A DNA stretch of 64,000 nucleotides from Nocardioides sp. NBC_00368 (lineage in GTDB: Bacteria; Actinomycetota; Actinomycetes; Propionibacteriales; Nocardioidaceae). The translations under genes were made by a program, and so were the position numbers. Shown here in pieces: positions 42,836 to 52,816 of the stretch. Under the pieces are notes generated by a model that ran no database searches, was not told where the DNA came from, and saw only the letters and a list, made by a program, of their open reading frames with translations. Position 1 is the first letter of the stretch. Each line of letters begins with the position of its first letter. Where the stretch lies: positions 1,986,501-2,050,500 of the forward strand of contig NZ_CP107970.1 in the NCBI RefSeq assembly GCF_036090055.1, given 5' to 3'.

Positions 42836-43893
42836 CGACGACACCGGATCAGACCCGACGGCCGGTACGGGCACCCATCGACACCCTCGAGAGCCTCCGA
42901 ACCCACCTGCAGTGGGCGATCGAGCTCGAGCACTCCACGATCCCGCCCTACCTGTGCGCGACGTACTCGCTCGATGCCGAGCGCAACCCCGCAGCGGTCG
43001 AAGTCCTGGCCAGCGTCTTCATGGAGGAGATGCTGCACCTGACCCTCGCCGCGAATCTGCTGAACGCGGTCGGAGGCCGGCCCGTCCTCGACGCGCCGCA
43101 ACTGATGGAGTCCTTTCCACGGACGGTGCCGCACGGCGACGGCTCCTTCGCCCTCGAGCTGCTGCCGTTCGGCCCGCAGGCGATCGAGCGTTTCCTCGAG
43201 CTCGAGAAACCGGCACCGCGAGGTGCCCCCGCAGAGGGCGATCACTACGCGACGATCGGGCAGTTCTACGAGGCGATCGAGGCGGGCATCCAGGACCTGT
43301 GCGAGCGCCTCGGCGAGGCGACGGTCTTCTCCGGAGACCCGGCGCGACAGGTTGACGCCGCCCAGCCCTACCCGGGCAGCGGCGCCATCGTCGCGGTCAC
43401 GGACCTGGCCTCCGCGCTCGACGCGCTGCGGGAGATCGTGGAGCAGGGCGAGGGTGCCGGACACCAGGAGGTGTGGGACGGCGACCACGACATGTTCCAT
43501 CCAGACCGCGACGAGGTCGGCCACTACTTCCGGATCGAGGAGCTCCGCCTCGGCCGGAGGTACCGGCGGGGCGACACACCCCTCTCCGGGCCGAGTGGCC
43601 CGCCGATCGAAGTCGACTGGACCGGCGTACGCCCGATGCAGGCCAACCCGACGGCGGCGGAGACGGACACACCCGTCCGCGACGCCCAGGACGACTTCAA
43701 CCTCCTCTATAGCGACCTGCTCGGCGCACTCGATCGCACCTTCAACGGCCGGCCGAACACGCTCGGCGCGAGTGTGAAGCAGATGCACGGGCTCAAGGCG
43801 CAGGCGCAGGCGCTCATGGAGATGCCGATCGGCGATGGGTCGCTCACGGCCGGCCCGACATTCGCCTACATCGCGCCGGCCGATCGCGGCTGA
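42832..43893 (+). CDS. ferritin-like (VioB-type) protein, stand-alone
   Basis: 353 residues. HLQWAIELEHSTIPPYLCAT at the N-terminus and VFMEEMLHLTLAANLLNAVG supply the Glu and ExxH ligands of a ferritin-like four-helix bundle, the domain found in VioB and related synthases (PF12902). VWDGDHDMFHPDRDEVGHYF is a further conserved block. It is a clear paralogue of the first 350 residues of the protein at 54766-56472. A non-heme di-iron or heme-type oxidoreductase role is likely; the substrate is unknown. Confidence 0.85.
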   Translation: MTTTPDQTRRPVRAPIDTLESLRTHLQWAIELEHSTIPPYLCATYSLDAERNPAAVEVLASVFMEEMLHLTLAANLLNAVGGRPVLDAPQLMESFPRTVPHGDGSFALELLPFGPQAIERFLELEKPAPRGAPAEGDHYATIGQFYEAIEAGIQDLCERLGEATVFSGDPARQVDAAQPYPGSGAIVAVTDLASALDALREIVEQGEGAGHQEVWDGDHDMFHPDRDEVGHYFRIEELRLGRRYRRGDTPLSGPSGPPIEVDWTGVRPMQANPTAAETDTPVRDAQDDFNLLYSDLLGALDRTFNGRPNTLGASVKQMHGLKAQAQALMEMPIGDGSLTAGPTFAYIAPADRG

Positions 43894-43961
43894 GGTCTGC
43901 CCCAGCGAAGCCCGTCACTTGCTCCTCCCCTCGGTTATAGTCAGGGCCGGAGGGGGAGCTA

Positions 43962-46727
43962 GTGGCACCTGCGGATTCGAGCGGCTTGCTGGGGCGCCGA
44001 GAAGAGTGCCGTGTGCTGGACGAACTCGTGTCGAGCGTCAGGGCCGGTCGTAGCGCAAGCATGGTTCTCCGCGGGGAAGCGGGGATCGGGAAGACCGAGC
44101 TGCTGCAGTACCTTCTCGAGCATTCATCGGGATGCAGGACGCTGACCGCTACCGGCATCCAGTCGGAGATGGAACTCTCTTATGCCGGCCTCCACCAGCT
44201 GTGCGGACCCTTGCTCACGGAGCTGCATCGCCTTCCCGAGCCCCAGGCGAACGCACTCGCCACGGCATTTGGCCTGCGTACGGGCGACGTCCCAGACCGA
44301 TTCCTGGTCGGCCTCGCCACGCTGAGTCTGCTTGCTGCCGCCGCGGAGAAGCAGCCTCTGGTCTGCATCGTCGACGACGCGCAGTGGATGGACCAGGCTT
44401 CGGCGCTCACCCTCGCCTTTGTCGCACGCCGGCTGCTCGCAGAATCTGTTCTGATCGTCTTCGCCGTCCGTCACGAGGCACTCGACGAGATTCTCGCCGG
44501 CCTCCCGGAGCTGACGGTCGCCGGCCTCTCCAGGAGCGCAGCACGTCAGTTGCTCGACTCCGTCGTTCCCGGACGCTTGGACAACGCCGTGCGCGACCGC
44601 ATCCTGGCCGAGGCCCGTGGCAACCCGCTGGCCATCCTCGAGCTGCCCTACGGGTTGACGGCGGTCGAGCTCGCCGAAGGATTCGGGGAAGTAGACGCGC
44701 GGCCCCTGCGGGGCCAGATCGAGCAAGGATTCCACCGCCGCGTGGAATCTCTTCCAGAGGACACTCGGCGGATCCTCGTCACCGCGGCCGCAGATCCGGT
44801 GGGCGACGCCGCCTTGCTGCGAAGTGCCGCCGAGCGCCTCGGAGTCGATCTCCACACTGCACTGTCGCAGGGCGACGCAGCGGAACTGGTCGACGTCGGC
44901 ACGCACGTACGGTTTCGGCACCCGCTCGTGCGTTCGGCGATCTATCGAACCGCCCCTGTGGCTGACCGCCTGGAGGCGCATCGGGTGCTTGCAGAGTCGA
45001 CCGATGCGGACGTCGATCCGGATCGCCGAGCTTGGCATCGTGCCCAGGCTTCGCCTGGCCCGGACGAAGACGTGGCCATCGAGTTGGAACGATCCGCGGC
45101 GCGGGCTCAGGCACGCGGCGGAGTTGCGGCGATGGCCGCCTTCCTGGAGACGGCGTCGGCACTGACCCCCGATCCCGCAACGCGATCGCAGCGCGCGCTG
45201 GATGCAGCGCAAGCCAAGATCCGCGCCGGAGCTTTCGAGCAGGCAGCCGCTCTTCTGGAGATCGCGGAGTCCGGCCCGAACGACGAGTACAGGCGCGCAC
45301 GAACGAACCTGCTCAACGCCCAGATCGCGTTGGCCTATGGACGTGGTAGCGAAGCCACTCCCCTGCTGCTCTCCGCTGCCCGGCAGTTCGAACGGTTCGA
45401 CGTCGTGCTGGCCCGTGAGACCTACCTCGAGGCTGTGTCAGCCGCGATCTTCGCCGGAAACCTGGCACACGACCCCAGCGGGCGCGACGTCGGCATGGCA
45501 GCACGCGCCGCGCCGCTCTCGCGGGGACCGCTCGCTCCTGACATGCTGTTGGACGCTCTTGCAACACGTCTCGCTGATGGCTACGCAGTCTCGATGCGGA
45601 GCGTTTCGGCAGTCCTCAAGATCCTCAGCGAGGAAGACACCTCCGCTCAGCAATCGCAGCGCTGGTTGCTGCTCGCAGGGATCCTCGCTGCTGACCTCTG
45701 GGACCTCGGACGCTGGCACGACGTCGCGGCGCGACACGTCGCCATCACCCGCGACACCGGTGCACTCAGCGAGCTTCCTCTTGCCCTCGACTCATGCGCT
45801 GTCACGCACGTCTTCGCCGGGGAGCTGGCGACCGCGTCGTCACTCGTCGACGAGGTGGCGACGGTGAGTGCGGCCATCGGGGCCAACCAACCGCCATTCG
45901 GCATGCTCGCGCTCGCCGCCATTCGCGGCCGCGAAAGCGAGGCACGTGCGCTCATCGAGGGGACCGTCCAGGGTGCGACAGCGCTGGGCCAGGGACTCGG
46001 CGTCACGGTCGCGCGATACCACCACGCGGTGCTCTGCAACGGTCTTGCGCAGTACGAGGAGGCGGCTTCTGCAGCCCGAGCGGCCGGCGCGCAGCCGCAG
46101 GACTACGGCGCACCTCGATGGGCGTTGGCCGAACTGGTCGAGGCGTCTGCACGAACGGGTGCAACACATGTGGCCAACGAGGCGCTCGAGGAACTGATTG
46201 CTGCGACCCAGACCAGCGGTACGGAATGGGCGCTCGGTGTCGAAGCGACCTCCCGCGCGCTCCTCAGCAAGGGGCCGCTTGCCGAAGACCTCTACCGAGA
46301 AGGGATCGAGAGGCTTTCGCGGACCGACGTCAGGGTCGGTTTGGCGCGCACGCACCTCTTGTACGGTGAGTGGCTGCACCGCGAGGATCGCCGCCGGGAT
46401 GCCCGCGCACAACTCGGCAAAGCATACGAGCTGCTGACGCAGTTCGGCGCGGAAGCATTCGCTGAACGCGCTCGTCGCGAGCTCAAGGCCACGGGGGCTA
46501 CGATTCGCAGACGGTCTGCGGTCAGTCGAACCGACCTCACCGCTCAGGAGGAGCAGATCGCTCGCTTGGCAGCCGACGGCCTCACCAACCCCGAGATCGG
46601 TGCCCGGCTCTTCCTCAGCCCTCACACGATCGATTGGCACCTCCGCAAGGTCTACTCCAAGCTCGGCATCTCCTCGCGCAGAGAGATCGTTACCGCGCTT
46701 CCCGAGACGACGTCGACTTCGGCCTAG
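43962..46727 (+). CDS. LAL-type LuxR-family regulator with AAA ATPase domain
   Basis: 921 residues, starting at GTG with AGGGGGAG upstream; TATAGT at 43936-43941 may be the -10 box. Walker A GEAGIGKTELL is near residue 40 and Walker B VCIVDDAQWMD near residue 135; helical repeats follow, and a LuxR helix-turn-helix ends the protein (LTAQEEQIARLAADGLTNPE, then WHLRKVYSKLGI). Such large ATP-binding activators control secondary or stress metabolism in actinobacteria. It is a distant paralogue of 49277-51991. Likely targets are the neighbouring ferritin-like and LtrA genes. Confidence 0.95.
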   Translation: MAPADSSGLLGRREECRVLDELVSSVRAGRSASMVLRGEAGIGKTELLQYLLEHSSGCRTLTATGIQSEMELSYAGLHQLCGPLLTELHRLPEPQANALATAFGLRTGDVPDRFLVGLATLSLLAAAAEKQPLVCIVDDAQWMDQASALTLAFVARRLLAESVLIVFAVRHEALDEILAGLPELTVAGLSRSAARQLLDSVVPGRLDNAVRDRILAEARGNPLAILELPYGLTAVELAEGFGEVDARPLRGQIEQGFHRRVESLPEDTRRILVTAAADPVGDAALLRSAAERLGVDLHTALSQGDAAELVDVGTHVRFRHPLVRSAIYRTAPVADRLEAHRVLAESTDADVDPDRRAWHRAQASPGPDEDVAIELERSAARAQARGGVAAMAAFLETASALTPDPATRSQRALDAAQAKIRAGAFEQAAALLEIAESGPNDEYRRARTNLLNAQIALAYGRGSEATPLLLSAARQFERFDVVLARETYLEAVSAAIFAGNLAHDPSGRDVGMAARAAPLSRGPLAPDMLLDALATRLADGYAVSMRSVSAVLKILSEEDTSAQQSQRWLLLAGILAADLWDLGRWHDVAARHVAITRDTGALSELPLALDSCAVTHVFAGELATASSLVDEVATVSAAIGANQPPFGMLALAAIRGRESEARALIEGTVQGATALGQGLGVTVARYHHAVLCNGLAQYEEAASAARAAGAQPQDYGAPRWALAELVEASARTGATHVANEALEELIAATQTSGTEWALGVEATSRALLSKGPLAEDLYREGIERLSRTDVRVGLARTHLLYGEWLHREDRRRDARAQLGKAYELLTQFGAEAFAERARRELKATGATIRRRSAVSRTDLTAQEEQIARLAADGLTNPEIGARLFLSPHTIDWHLRKVYSKLGISSRREIVTALPETTSTSA

Positions 46728-46935
46728 CCTCCACCAGCAGCTGCCCTGCGACGGGGGATGACCACGGCCGGATGAGCAGTGCTCGGTCACAATCGCCATG
46801 GCTGCGCGGTCGATTCGACAACCGTCAGCCAGAGAAAGGGGCCACAGATGTCCCTCACCATCCGGTCGAAGCGCCGCGTCCCCTCCGCGTGCCCGCTGCT
46901 CACCCGCCCGTCGGTGCCCGAACGTGCGGACGCGA

Positions 46936-47820
46936 ATGGAGAGCACCGCGTTGCGTAGCGCGGAAGAGGCTCGGCTGCATCAGCACGTCGACCGGATCGC
47001 GCTGGCCCACCCACCCATCGACGTCGCGTCGGTCGACTTCACCGTTCGCGATCCGGCCGCGCTCCGTAGCCGCTACGGCCCGGTCCTTGCGTACATGGCG
47101 CGCGTAGAGATCGAAGTCGAGCGCAACGTGCTCGAGCTCGAGACGCTGATCCCTGACCCTCCCGAGATCGACCGGCACTTCTACCGGGACGTGTGGGGCC
47201 CGCAGGAAGAACGGCACGGGCAGATCCTCGATCAGCTCCACCGCCACCTCGGTGGCATCGCCGAACCGGCCGACCTGACATCGGTCAGTGTGAAGCTCCA
47301 GGTGCTGGGAGCTCTCGGTCACCTCGAATCCATGCAGGACATCAGCCGCATGCTGTACTACCTGACCGGCATGGTCACCGAACGCTCCGCGGTCCTGGCC
47401 TACAACCTCCTCCACGACGGAGTGCTCGAGCTCGGCGAGGACGCGGTCGCCCACAGCGTCCTGGCACCGATTCGACGCCAGGAACCCGGCCACTACGCCT
47501 TCTATCTGATGTCTGCGCGCGGCCTGTGGACCGAGCTGTCGCCGTGGCAGCGGTGGCTGACCCGCCGAATGCGTAGCCAGTCCTTCTCGCCGGTGGGCGT
47601 GAACAACGATGTGCAGCGAGCACGGTTCGGCGACGTGATGGCGCGACTCGGGATCGACCGCGACCTCGACGGATTCGCTGCCCAGATCATCCGCGCCGAG
47701 CGTGACCTCCTCTGGGCCCGGGACCACGGGCTGCCGGTGCCGCGGTACGTCACCCGGGCATTTCGTGAGGCTGTCGCCCTGGCGCACGCAGCAGGCGAGA
47801 ACAAGGCCGACGATGGCTAG
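46936..47820 (+). CDS. ferritin-like diiron protein (often misnamed LepA)
   Basis: 294 residues from the ATG at 46936 (the frame is open further upstream, weak ribosome binding site). AYMARVEIEVERNVLELETL gives the first Glu ligands, and YRDVWGPQEERHGQILDQL contains the EExxH motif, as in acyl-ACP desaturase-like ferritin-fold enzymes; GTP-binding motifs are absent although close relatives are annotated as LepA. SPVGVNNDVQRARFGDV is another conserved block. A fatty-acid desaturase or other diiron oxidase is possible. Confidence 0.75.
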   Translation: MESTALRSAEEARLHQHVDRIALAHPPIDVASVDFTVRDPAALRSRYGPVLAYMARVEIEVERNVLELETLIPDPPEIDRHFYRDVWGPQEERHGQILDQLHRHLGGIAEPADLTSVSVKLQVLGALGHLESMQDISRMLYYLTGMVTERSAVLAYNLLHDGVLELGEDAVAHSVLAPIRRQEPGHYAFYLMSARGLWTELSPWQRWLTRRMRSQSFSPVGVNNDVQRARFGDVMARLGIDRDLDGFAAQIIRAERDLLWARDHGLPVPRYVTRAFREAVALAHAAGENKADDG

Positions 47821-47960
47821 CGGCCGCTGACCCGCGTGACAAGCACTCCGGTGGCACGCGCACCGACGGCGCCGAGCTGTCACGCCGTGAACCTCTCGGC
47901 GGTCAGAGATGCAGCGCCGACTCGACAAGAAGTGCGGTCCCGACAAGTGAGGTGTTCACC

Positions 47961-47990
47961 ATGAAGGTCGTCGACCCGTGCGCCGGGTGA
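47961..47990 (+). promoter_or_regulatory. possible leader peptide coupled to ltrA
   Basis: ATG at 47961, preceded by GAGG, encodes MKVVDPCAG and ends in TGA, whose A is the first base of an in-frame ATG of ltrA (TGATG at 47988-47992). Such overlap would couple translation of the leader and ltrA. The evidence is positional only. Just upstream lies the palindrome TCACGCCGTGA (47880-47890). Confidence 0.35.
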
Positions 47991-49144
47991 TGTGCGCGCG
48001 CCCGGTGGACGAGGCCAACCGAACCGCAACCCCGCTGGAACTGCTGTTCGACCTCACTTTCGTCGCCGCGGTCGCCCAACTCGCAGCCCGACTCGCGCAC
48101 GCGACAGTCGACGGCCACGCACCGTCGGCCGTCGGCCCGTTCCTGATGGTCTTCTTCGCCATCTGGTGGGCTTGGATGAACTTCACCTGGTTCGCCTCCG
48201 CCTACGACACCGACGACATGACCTACCGGCTCGCGACCTTCGTCCAGATGGCCGGCGTCCTCACTCTCGCCGCCGGCACCGGCCGCGCGTTCGACGAGGG
48301 CACCTACACCGCCGTCACCCTCGGGTACGCGATCATGCGGGTCGGACTGCTGGGCCTGTGGATCCGCGCCGCGATCGAGCATCCGGCCGGCCGAGAGACT
48401 GCGCTGCGCTACGCCGGAGGCTTGGCCGTGCTGACCGTCCTGTGGCTGGGCCGGCTCGAGCTCGATGGCCGAGTCGCGGTGGCGACGTTCCTGGCGCTAG
48501 CCGTCCTCGAGCTCCTGGTGCCTGTCTGGGCCGAGCGGCGCGGTCCGACCAGCTGGCACCCCCACCACATCGCCGAGCGCTACGCGCTGTTCACCATCAT
48601 CCTGCTCGGCGAGAGTGTGTTCGCCGGCACGACTGCGGTGGTCGCTGTGGTCGAGGACTCCGCAAGCCCAGCACTGCTCGCCGTGTCGGCGGCCAGCCTC
48701 GTGATCGTCGCAGGTCTGTGGTGGCTGTACTTCGCCGTCCCGGCTGGTGCAGGCCTCGAGGGGCGACGGCAGTGGTCATTCGTGTGGGGGTACGGTCACT
48801 ACCTTCCTTTCGCTGCCCTCGCCGCGCTCGGGGCAGGATTGGAGGTCGCTGTCTCTGCCAGCGTCGGGCACGCTGGCCATCTCAGCGTCCACGGTGCCGT
48901 GGCCGCGGTCGGAATCCCGGTCGCCGTGGTCATCGTGATGGTCGAGGTCCTCCGCGTGCCCGCAGGGACGGCACGATTCCGTCCGTCGACGGTCGTGGCA
49001 CTTCTGGCCCTCGCCGCGGTGGTGCTCGTCGCGGATCGGGTCGGTCTCGTCGCCGGCATCTGTCTGGTTGCGCTCACTGTGACGGCCGCGGTCACTGCGG
49101 ACTCCATGGCGCCGACGGAACCCAGCGACCGCGGGAAGCGCTGA
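47978..49144 (+). CDS. ltrA: low-temperature-requirement A family membrane protein
   Basis: About 388 residues from a GTG at 47978; the ATG at 47990, coupled to a leader peptide, is an equally good start. TPLELLFDLTFVAAVAQLAA near the N-terminus is the LtrA (PF06772) signature, and WHPHHIAERYALFTIILLGE is a second conserved block. Ten or more hydrophobic segments make it an integral membrane protein. The molecular function of the family is not established. Confidence 0.93.
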   Translation: MRRVMCARPVDEANRTATPLELLFDLTFVAAVAQLAARLAHATVDGHAPSAVGPFLMVFFAIWWAWMNFTWFASAYDTDDMTYRLATFVQMAGVLTLAAGTGRAFDEGTYTAVTLGYAIMRVGLLGLWIRAAIEHPAGRETALRYAGGLAVLTVLWLGRLELDGRVAVATFLALAVLELLVPVWAERRGPTSWHPHHIAERYALFTIILLGESVFAGTTAVVAVVEDSASPALLAVSAASLVIVAGLWWLYFAVPAGAGLEGRRQWSFVWGYGHYLPFAALAALGAGLEVAVSASVGHAGHLSVHGAVAAVGIPVAVVIVMVEVLRVPAGTARFRPSTVVALLALAAVVLVADRVGLVAGICLVALTVTAAVTADSMAPTEPSDRGKR

Positions 49145-49276
49145 AGAACCTGGGCTGTGCGCGGCCACCCCGAAGCCACTTCGAAGTCACCTCTGTCGGC
49201 ACCTGTCGCGCCGTCAGGCGCCATGTGGCATTCCGCCAGCGGAGAGCACGGACCGTGTGGCCGCACCGGCTCCGTG

Positions 49277-51991
49277 CTAGTCGTCGTCTGTCGGAACGAC
49301 CTCGCGCAGGTGGAGCAGATCGTGGACATGGAGCTTGGCGTAGACCTGCTGCAGGTGAAACTCGACGGTCTGCACGCTGAGGAAGAGCTCGGCCGCTATC
49401 GCCTCGCTGGTGAGGCCGCGGGCCGCGCGCTGCGCGATCTGGAGCTCTTGTGGTGTCAGTGCGGCGACCGAGCCAGCATCGTAGGAGGGCACGGCCCGCC
49501 CGGATGATGTGAGTGCTCGTCCGGCTCGGGCGGCGAAGGCGTGCGCATGCATGGCAGTGAAGTCGCGGTGTGCGGTGAGGAGTTCATCCTCGGCGTCCGT
49601 GCTGCGCCCAGGCCGCTGCAGCAGCCATTCGCCGTAGAGCAGATGGGTGCGCGCCACCTGAATCTCGATCCCCGCCCGGGAGAGATCGTGTCGGGCTTGC
49701 TGGAACTTCTCCTCGGCCTGGCGGCCGCCGGCGACGAGGGCCTCGCAGCGGGCTTGGATACCGTGGGCCCAGGCGGTGCCGGCGGGCCGGGTGTGCTCGG
49801 CCAACTGACGGAGCGAGGCCGTGGCCGCGGCTCGATCGCCGACTCGGGCCGCCGCCTCGACGTGCTCGGCCAGCGACCAGCCGGTGAAGTTGAACTGGTC
49901 GTACTCGAATCCGTCCCGGGTCGCGTCCATGGCGAGGTCGAAGCGGCTCAGCCCGTTGTAGAGAACTCCCGAGGCGTAGCCCCCGACGCCGCGGAGCGAG
50001 ATCTCCCCGTGCAGCATCCCGCCGTCTCGGCCTTCATCGAGCATGCGCAGCACGTGGGCTTCCTCACCGCGCCAAGCTGCAAGGATGAGGGCCGCGTCGG
50101 TATAGGGCGCTGCTCCGGTCGCTGCGCTGATGGAGTCGGCTTCGGCCACGAGTGCGGCCGCGGTGGCGACCTTGCCACGATGCAGGTGTGCGCCGGCCGA
50201 GCACATGAGCTCCGCAGGCAGGATGCTCAGGTCGCCGACGACGCGGGCAAGGCGGGTCGCCCGACTGGACAGTCGCGCCCACGCTGCGAAGTCCCACAGG
50301 TGGTGGACGAAGGTCTGCTGCGCCAGCGGAGCCAGCATGAGCCACCGGCTGGTGGCGTCGTCGCCCAGAGGGGTCTCGGCTGCGAAGGGGGCCAACGCGC
50401 GGCGTACGGCCCCGACGCCGTCGTGGGGGAAGTCGGCGAGAAGGGTCGACAGCCCCTCGAGGAGGAGGTCGGTCGGCGTCACCGTCCGGCCGACGACGTG
50501 ATGCCGCGCTGAGGCCGCGACCGCGTGTGCTCCGCCCTGACCCTGGACGCGTCCGGCGAGCGCCGTTGCGCTCAGCGCCTCCAGGTAGGTCTGCCGGGCA
50601 GCAGACTGCACGGTGGCGGCCATGGCGCTACCAGGGGCGGCTTCCACGGCGGCGAGCTGCTCGGCCGCGTGCACCAGCAGGAGAGCCGCGGCCTCGGGAG
50701 CGCTGCGGAGTGCGAGGAGCGCGCGAGCGCGCACGCGTGCGAGGCGTGCCTGCTCGGTGTCCTCGAGCCGGCACGTGGTGGCGACCGCGATCAGACCGGC
50801 CGCCTCGTCGAGTGCGTTGGCGGAAAGGTGCGCTTCCGCTGCCGCGAGCGCCCGGGGGCCTCGTCGGAACGAGTCCGGGGTCATCGCGGTGGCGTGCGTG
50901 AGCAGGCGTGCAGCGCCACCCGGGTCACCGCGACGCCGGGCACGTTCGGCGGATTCCTCGAGCGCGGCGGCGATCTCTTCGTCGGGGCCGGTGGCGGCGC
51001 AAGCGGCGTGCCATGTCCGGTGATCCGCGTCCTGCGATGGTTCGCTGACACGCGACAGTGCGGCGTGTGCTGTACGGCGGTGGCGTGGACCGGCGCGGGC
51101 ATAGACCGCCGAGGCTGCCAGCGGGTGGGCGAACCGCAGCTCGCTGTTTGGGATAACGAGGCCCGCGGCTTCGGCCGGGCCCAGGTCCCACGGCAGGTCG
51201 AGCTCAGCCGCGGCTCGCCGAAGGAGGGCTGGGGTGGCCGCCTGGTCAGTCGAGGCCAGCAGAACCAGCATCCGCGCTGCGGTCGGCAATGTCTCCCATC
51301 GGAGCGCGTACTGCTCCCACACTCGGTTCAAGCAAGGAGATTCGGGACGAGTGTCGTTGCGAACGAGTTGCTCGGGCACCCACGGGCGGGCGCTCGCGAT
51401 CGCCTCGGTGCGAGCGAACAGCGGCTCGAGGAGCTGTCCCACGGAGGCGGCGCCGGTGTCGCTGTCAGTCTGGACCTGGGGAAGGTCGAGGAAAGGGAAC
51501 GCACCTGCGGGTTCATGGACCGCGAAGGCGATCGTGATGGGTTCTGCCAGAACGCTGCACGCGGCGAGTGCAATCACGTGAAGTGAGGCGTCGTCGACCT
51601 CCTCGGCGTTCTCGACGAGCACCAGCACGGCATCGCTGGCGGCGCGTGGTGTGAGCAAGGTGAGGACGGCGAGGCCGAGGTGGACCGGGTTCGGAGTGGG
51701 GTTGTTCGCAGCCGGTTCGATCACGTGCTGGAGGACGTCGCGCTGAGCCTGCGGAAGGTCGCCGAACCTGGTGAGCAGCGGAGCACACACTCGACGCAGG
51801 CCTGCGAAGGCGACGTTCCGGTCGGGCGGCGTACCGTGGACGCGAATCACGGTTGTGCCTCGAGCCGCACGTCTCTCGAGCTCGTGGATCAACCCGGCCA
51901 GGTGCCTCTGTGATGTGCTTCGAAGCACCCAGCCCGCGGCGCGGTGGCCGGTCACGGGTGAGTCCGGCTCCGAGCGCCAGCGCGTTCCCAC
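49277..51991 (-). CDS. LAL-like LuxR-family regulator lacking the P-loop
   Basis: 904 residues. The C-terminal LuxR helix-turn-helix is complete (LTPQELQIAQRAARGLTSEA, then EFHLQQVYAKLHV) and the middle follows LAL helical repeats. At the N-terminus the Walker A motif is missing: where the paralogue at 43962 has LRGEAGIGKTELL, this one has IRVHGTPPDRNVAF followed directly by AGLRRVCAPLL. The Walker B region is also altered (VLVLVENAEEVDD). It therefore probably cannot bind ATP in the usual way. It starts four bases after the stop of the alpha/beta hydrolase at 51996-52730. Confidence 0.9.
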   Translation of the reverse strand: MGTRWRSEPDSPVTGHRAAGWVLRSTSQRHLAGLIHELERRAARGTTVIRVHGTPPDRNVAFAGLRRVCAPLLTRFGDLPQAQRDVLQHVIEPAANNPTPNPVHLGLAVLTLLTPRAASDAVLVLVENAEEVDDASLHVIALAACSVLAEPITIAFAVHEPAGAFPFLDLPQVQTDSDTGAASVGQLLEPLFARTEAIASARPWVPEQLVRNDTRPESPCLNRVWEQYALRWETLPTAARMLVLLASTDQAATPALLRRAAAELDLPWDLGPAEAAGLVIPNSELRFAHPLAASAVYARAGPRHRRTAHAALSRVSEPSQDADHRTWHAACAATGPDEEIAAALEESAERARRRGDPGGAARLLTHATAMTPDSFRRGPRALAAAEAHLSANALDEAAGLIAVATTCRLEDTEQARLARVRARALLALRSAPEAAALLLVHAAEQLAAVEAAPGSAMAATVQSAARQTYLEALSATALAGRVQGQGGAHAVAASARHHVVGRTVTPTDLLLEGLSTLLADFPHDGVGAVRRALAPFAAETPLGDDATSRWLMLAPLAQQTFVHHLWDFAAWARLSSRATRLARVVGDLSILPAELMCSAGAHLHRGKVATAAALVAEADSISAATGAAPYTDAALILAAWRGEEAHVLRMLDEGRDGGMLHGEISLRGVGGYASGVLYNGLSRFDLAMDATRDGFEYDQFNFTGWSLAEHVEAAARVGDRAAATASLRQLAEHTRPAGTAWAHGIQARCEALVAGGRQAEEKFQQARHDLSRAGIEIQVARTHLLYGEWLLQRPGRSTDAEDELLTAHRDFTAMHAHAFAARAGRALTSSGRAVPSYDAGSVAALTPQELQIAQRAARGLTSEAIAAELFLSVQTVEFHLQQVYAKLHVHDLLHLREVVPTDDD

Positions 51992-51995
51992 CGGC

Positions 51996-52730
51996 TCAGG
52001 CAGCGTCCGTCACGGCGGAGGCGGCGAGCGCCTCGAGGATCATCTCAGCGACCTCGTCGGGACATGAGACCGCGATTGCGTGCGAGGCGCCCTCGATCTC
52101 GCGGACACCGCGCGCATCGGCACGAGTGGCCAGGTCGCGCTGTACGGCGACTGGGATGTTGCGGTCCAGCCCGGCAAGGACGAACCAGGACGGCACGGTC
52201 CGCCATGCAGGGGTGCTGGTCGGCAATCCCTCGCGTAGGGCGTACTCGGTGACAGGCCGCTGGGTGCGGGCCATCTTCCCGGCGACGGGGAGGGGAAGGT
52301 CCGCGGCGAACTGGCCCGGGTATGCGTCGAGGCGGATCGCAAGCTCGTTGCCGCCGGTGCTGACCGGGTAGGCGCTGAGCGCCTCGCCGAGGGTGCTGCC
52401 CGGGTGGAGCGTGGAGATCTGGAAGGCGCTCTCGCCGGAGTCGGGTGCAAACGCAGCGACGTAGACGAGCCCGATGACGTTGGGGTTGTCGGCACCGGCC
52501 TCGGTGATCACCATGCCGCCGTAGGAGTGGCCGACCAGTAGCACGGGACCGTCGAGGCCGCCGATCACGTCGCGGAGGTAGGCGGCGTCGCCGGCGACAC
52601 TGCGAAGCGGGTTGGCTGCGGCGACGACGTCGACACCGGCGCCGTGCAGGCGCTCGATGACGCCGTTCCAGCTCGCGGATTCGGCGAACGCGCCGTGCAC
52701 GAGGACGACTGTCGGGGCTTTGTCGTTCAT
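51996..52730 (-). CDS. alpha/beta hydrolase (cytoplasmic)
   Basis: 244 residues. VVLVHGAFAESASWNGVIER, the nucleophile GHSYGGMVI, a late Asp in LAGLDRNIP and His in GASHAIAVS make a complete triad. It is a close relative of the secreted hydrolase at 56620-57468 and of EstC/salicylate esterase-like proteins. It forms a two-gene unit with the P-loop-less regulator downstream. A 16-base element 87 bases upstream recurs before the secreted paralogue. Confidence 0.92.
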   Translation of the reverse strand: MNDKAPTVVLVHGAFAESASWNGVIERLHGAGVDVVAAANPLRSVAGDAAYLRDVIGGLDGPVLLVGHSYGGMVITEAGADNPNVIGLVYVAAFAPDSGESAFQISTLHPGSTLGEALSAYPVSTGGNELAIRLDAYPGQFAADLPLPVAGKMARTQRPVTEYALREGLPTSTPAWRTVPSWFVLAGLDRNIPVAVQRDLATRADARGVREIEGASHAIAVSCPDEVAEMILEALAASAVTDAA

Positions 52731-52816
52731 GACGATCTCCTGTCAGGTAGTGCGTGCTCATGGTGGCTCCGGGTAAGGGCGGGCCTGCAAGAGATGACCG
52801 GACGGCGGCCTGCGGC

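Noticed and set aside
46936..47820. GTP-binding protein LepA
   Set aside because: Close relatives carry this label, but no G1-G5 GTPase motifs are present; the sequence has ferritin-fold EExxH features instead.
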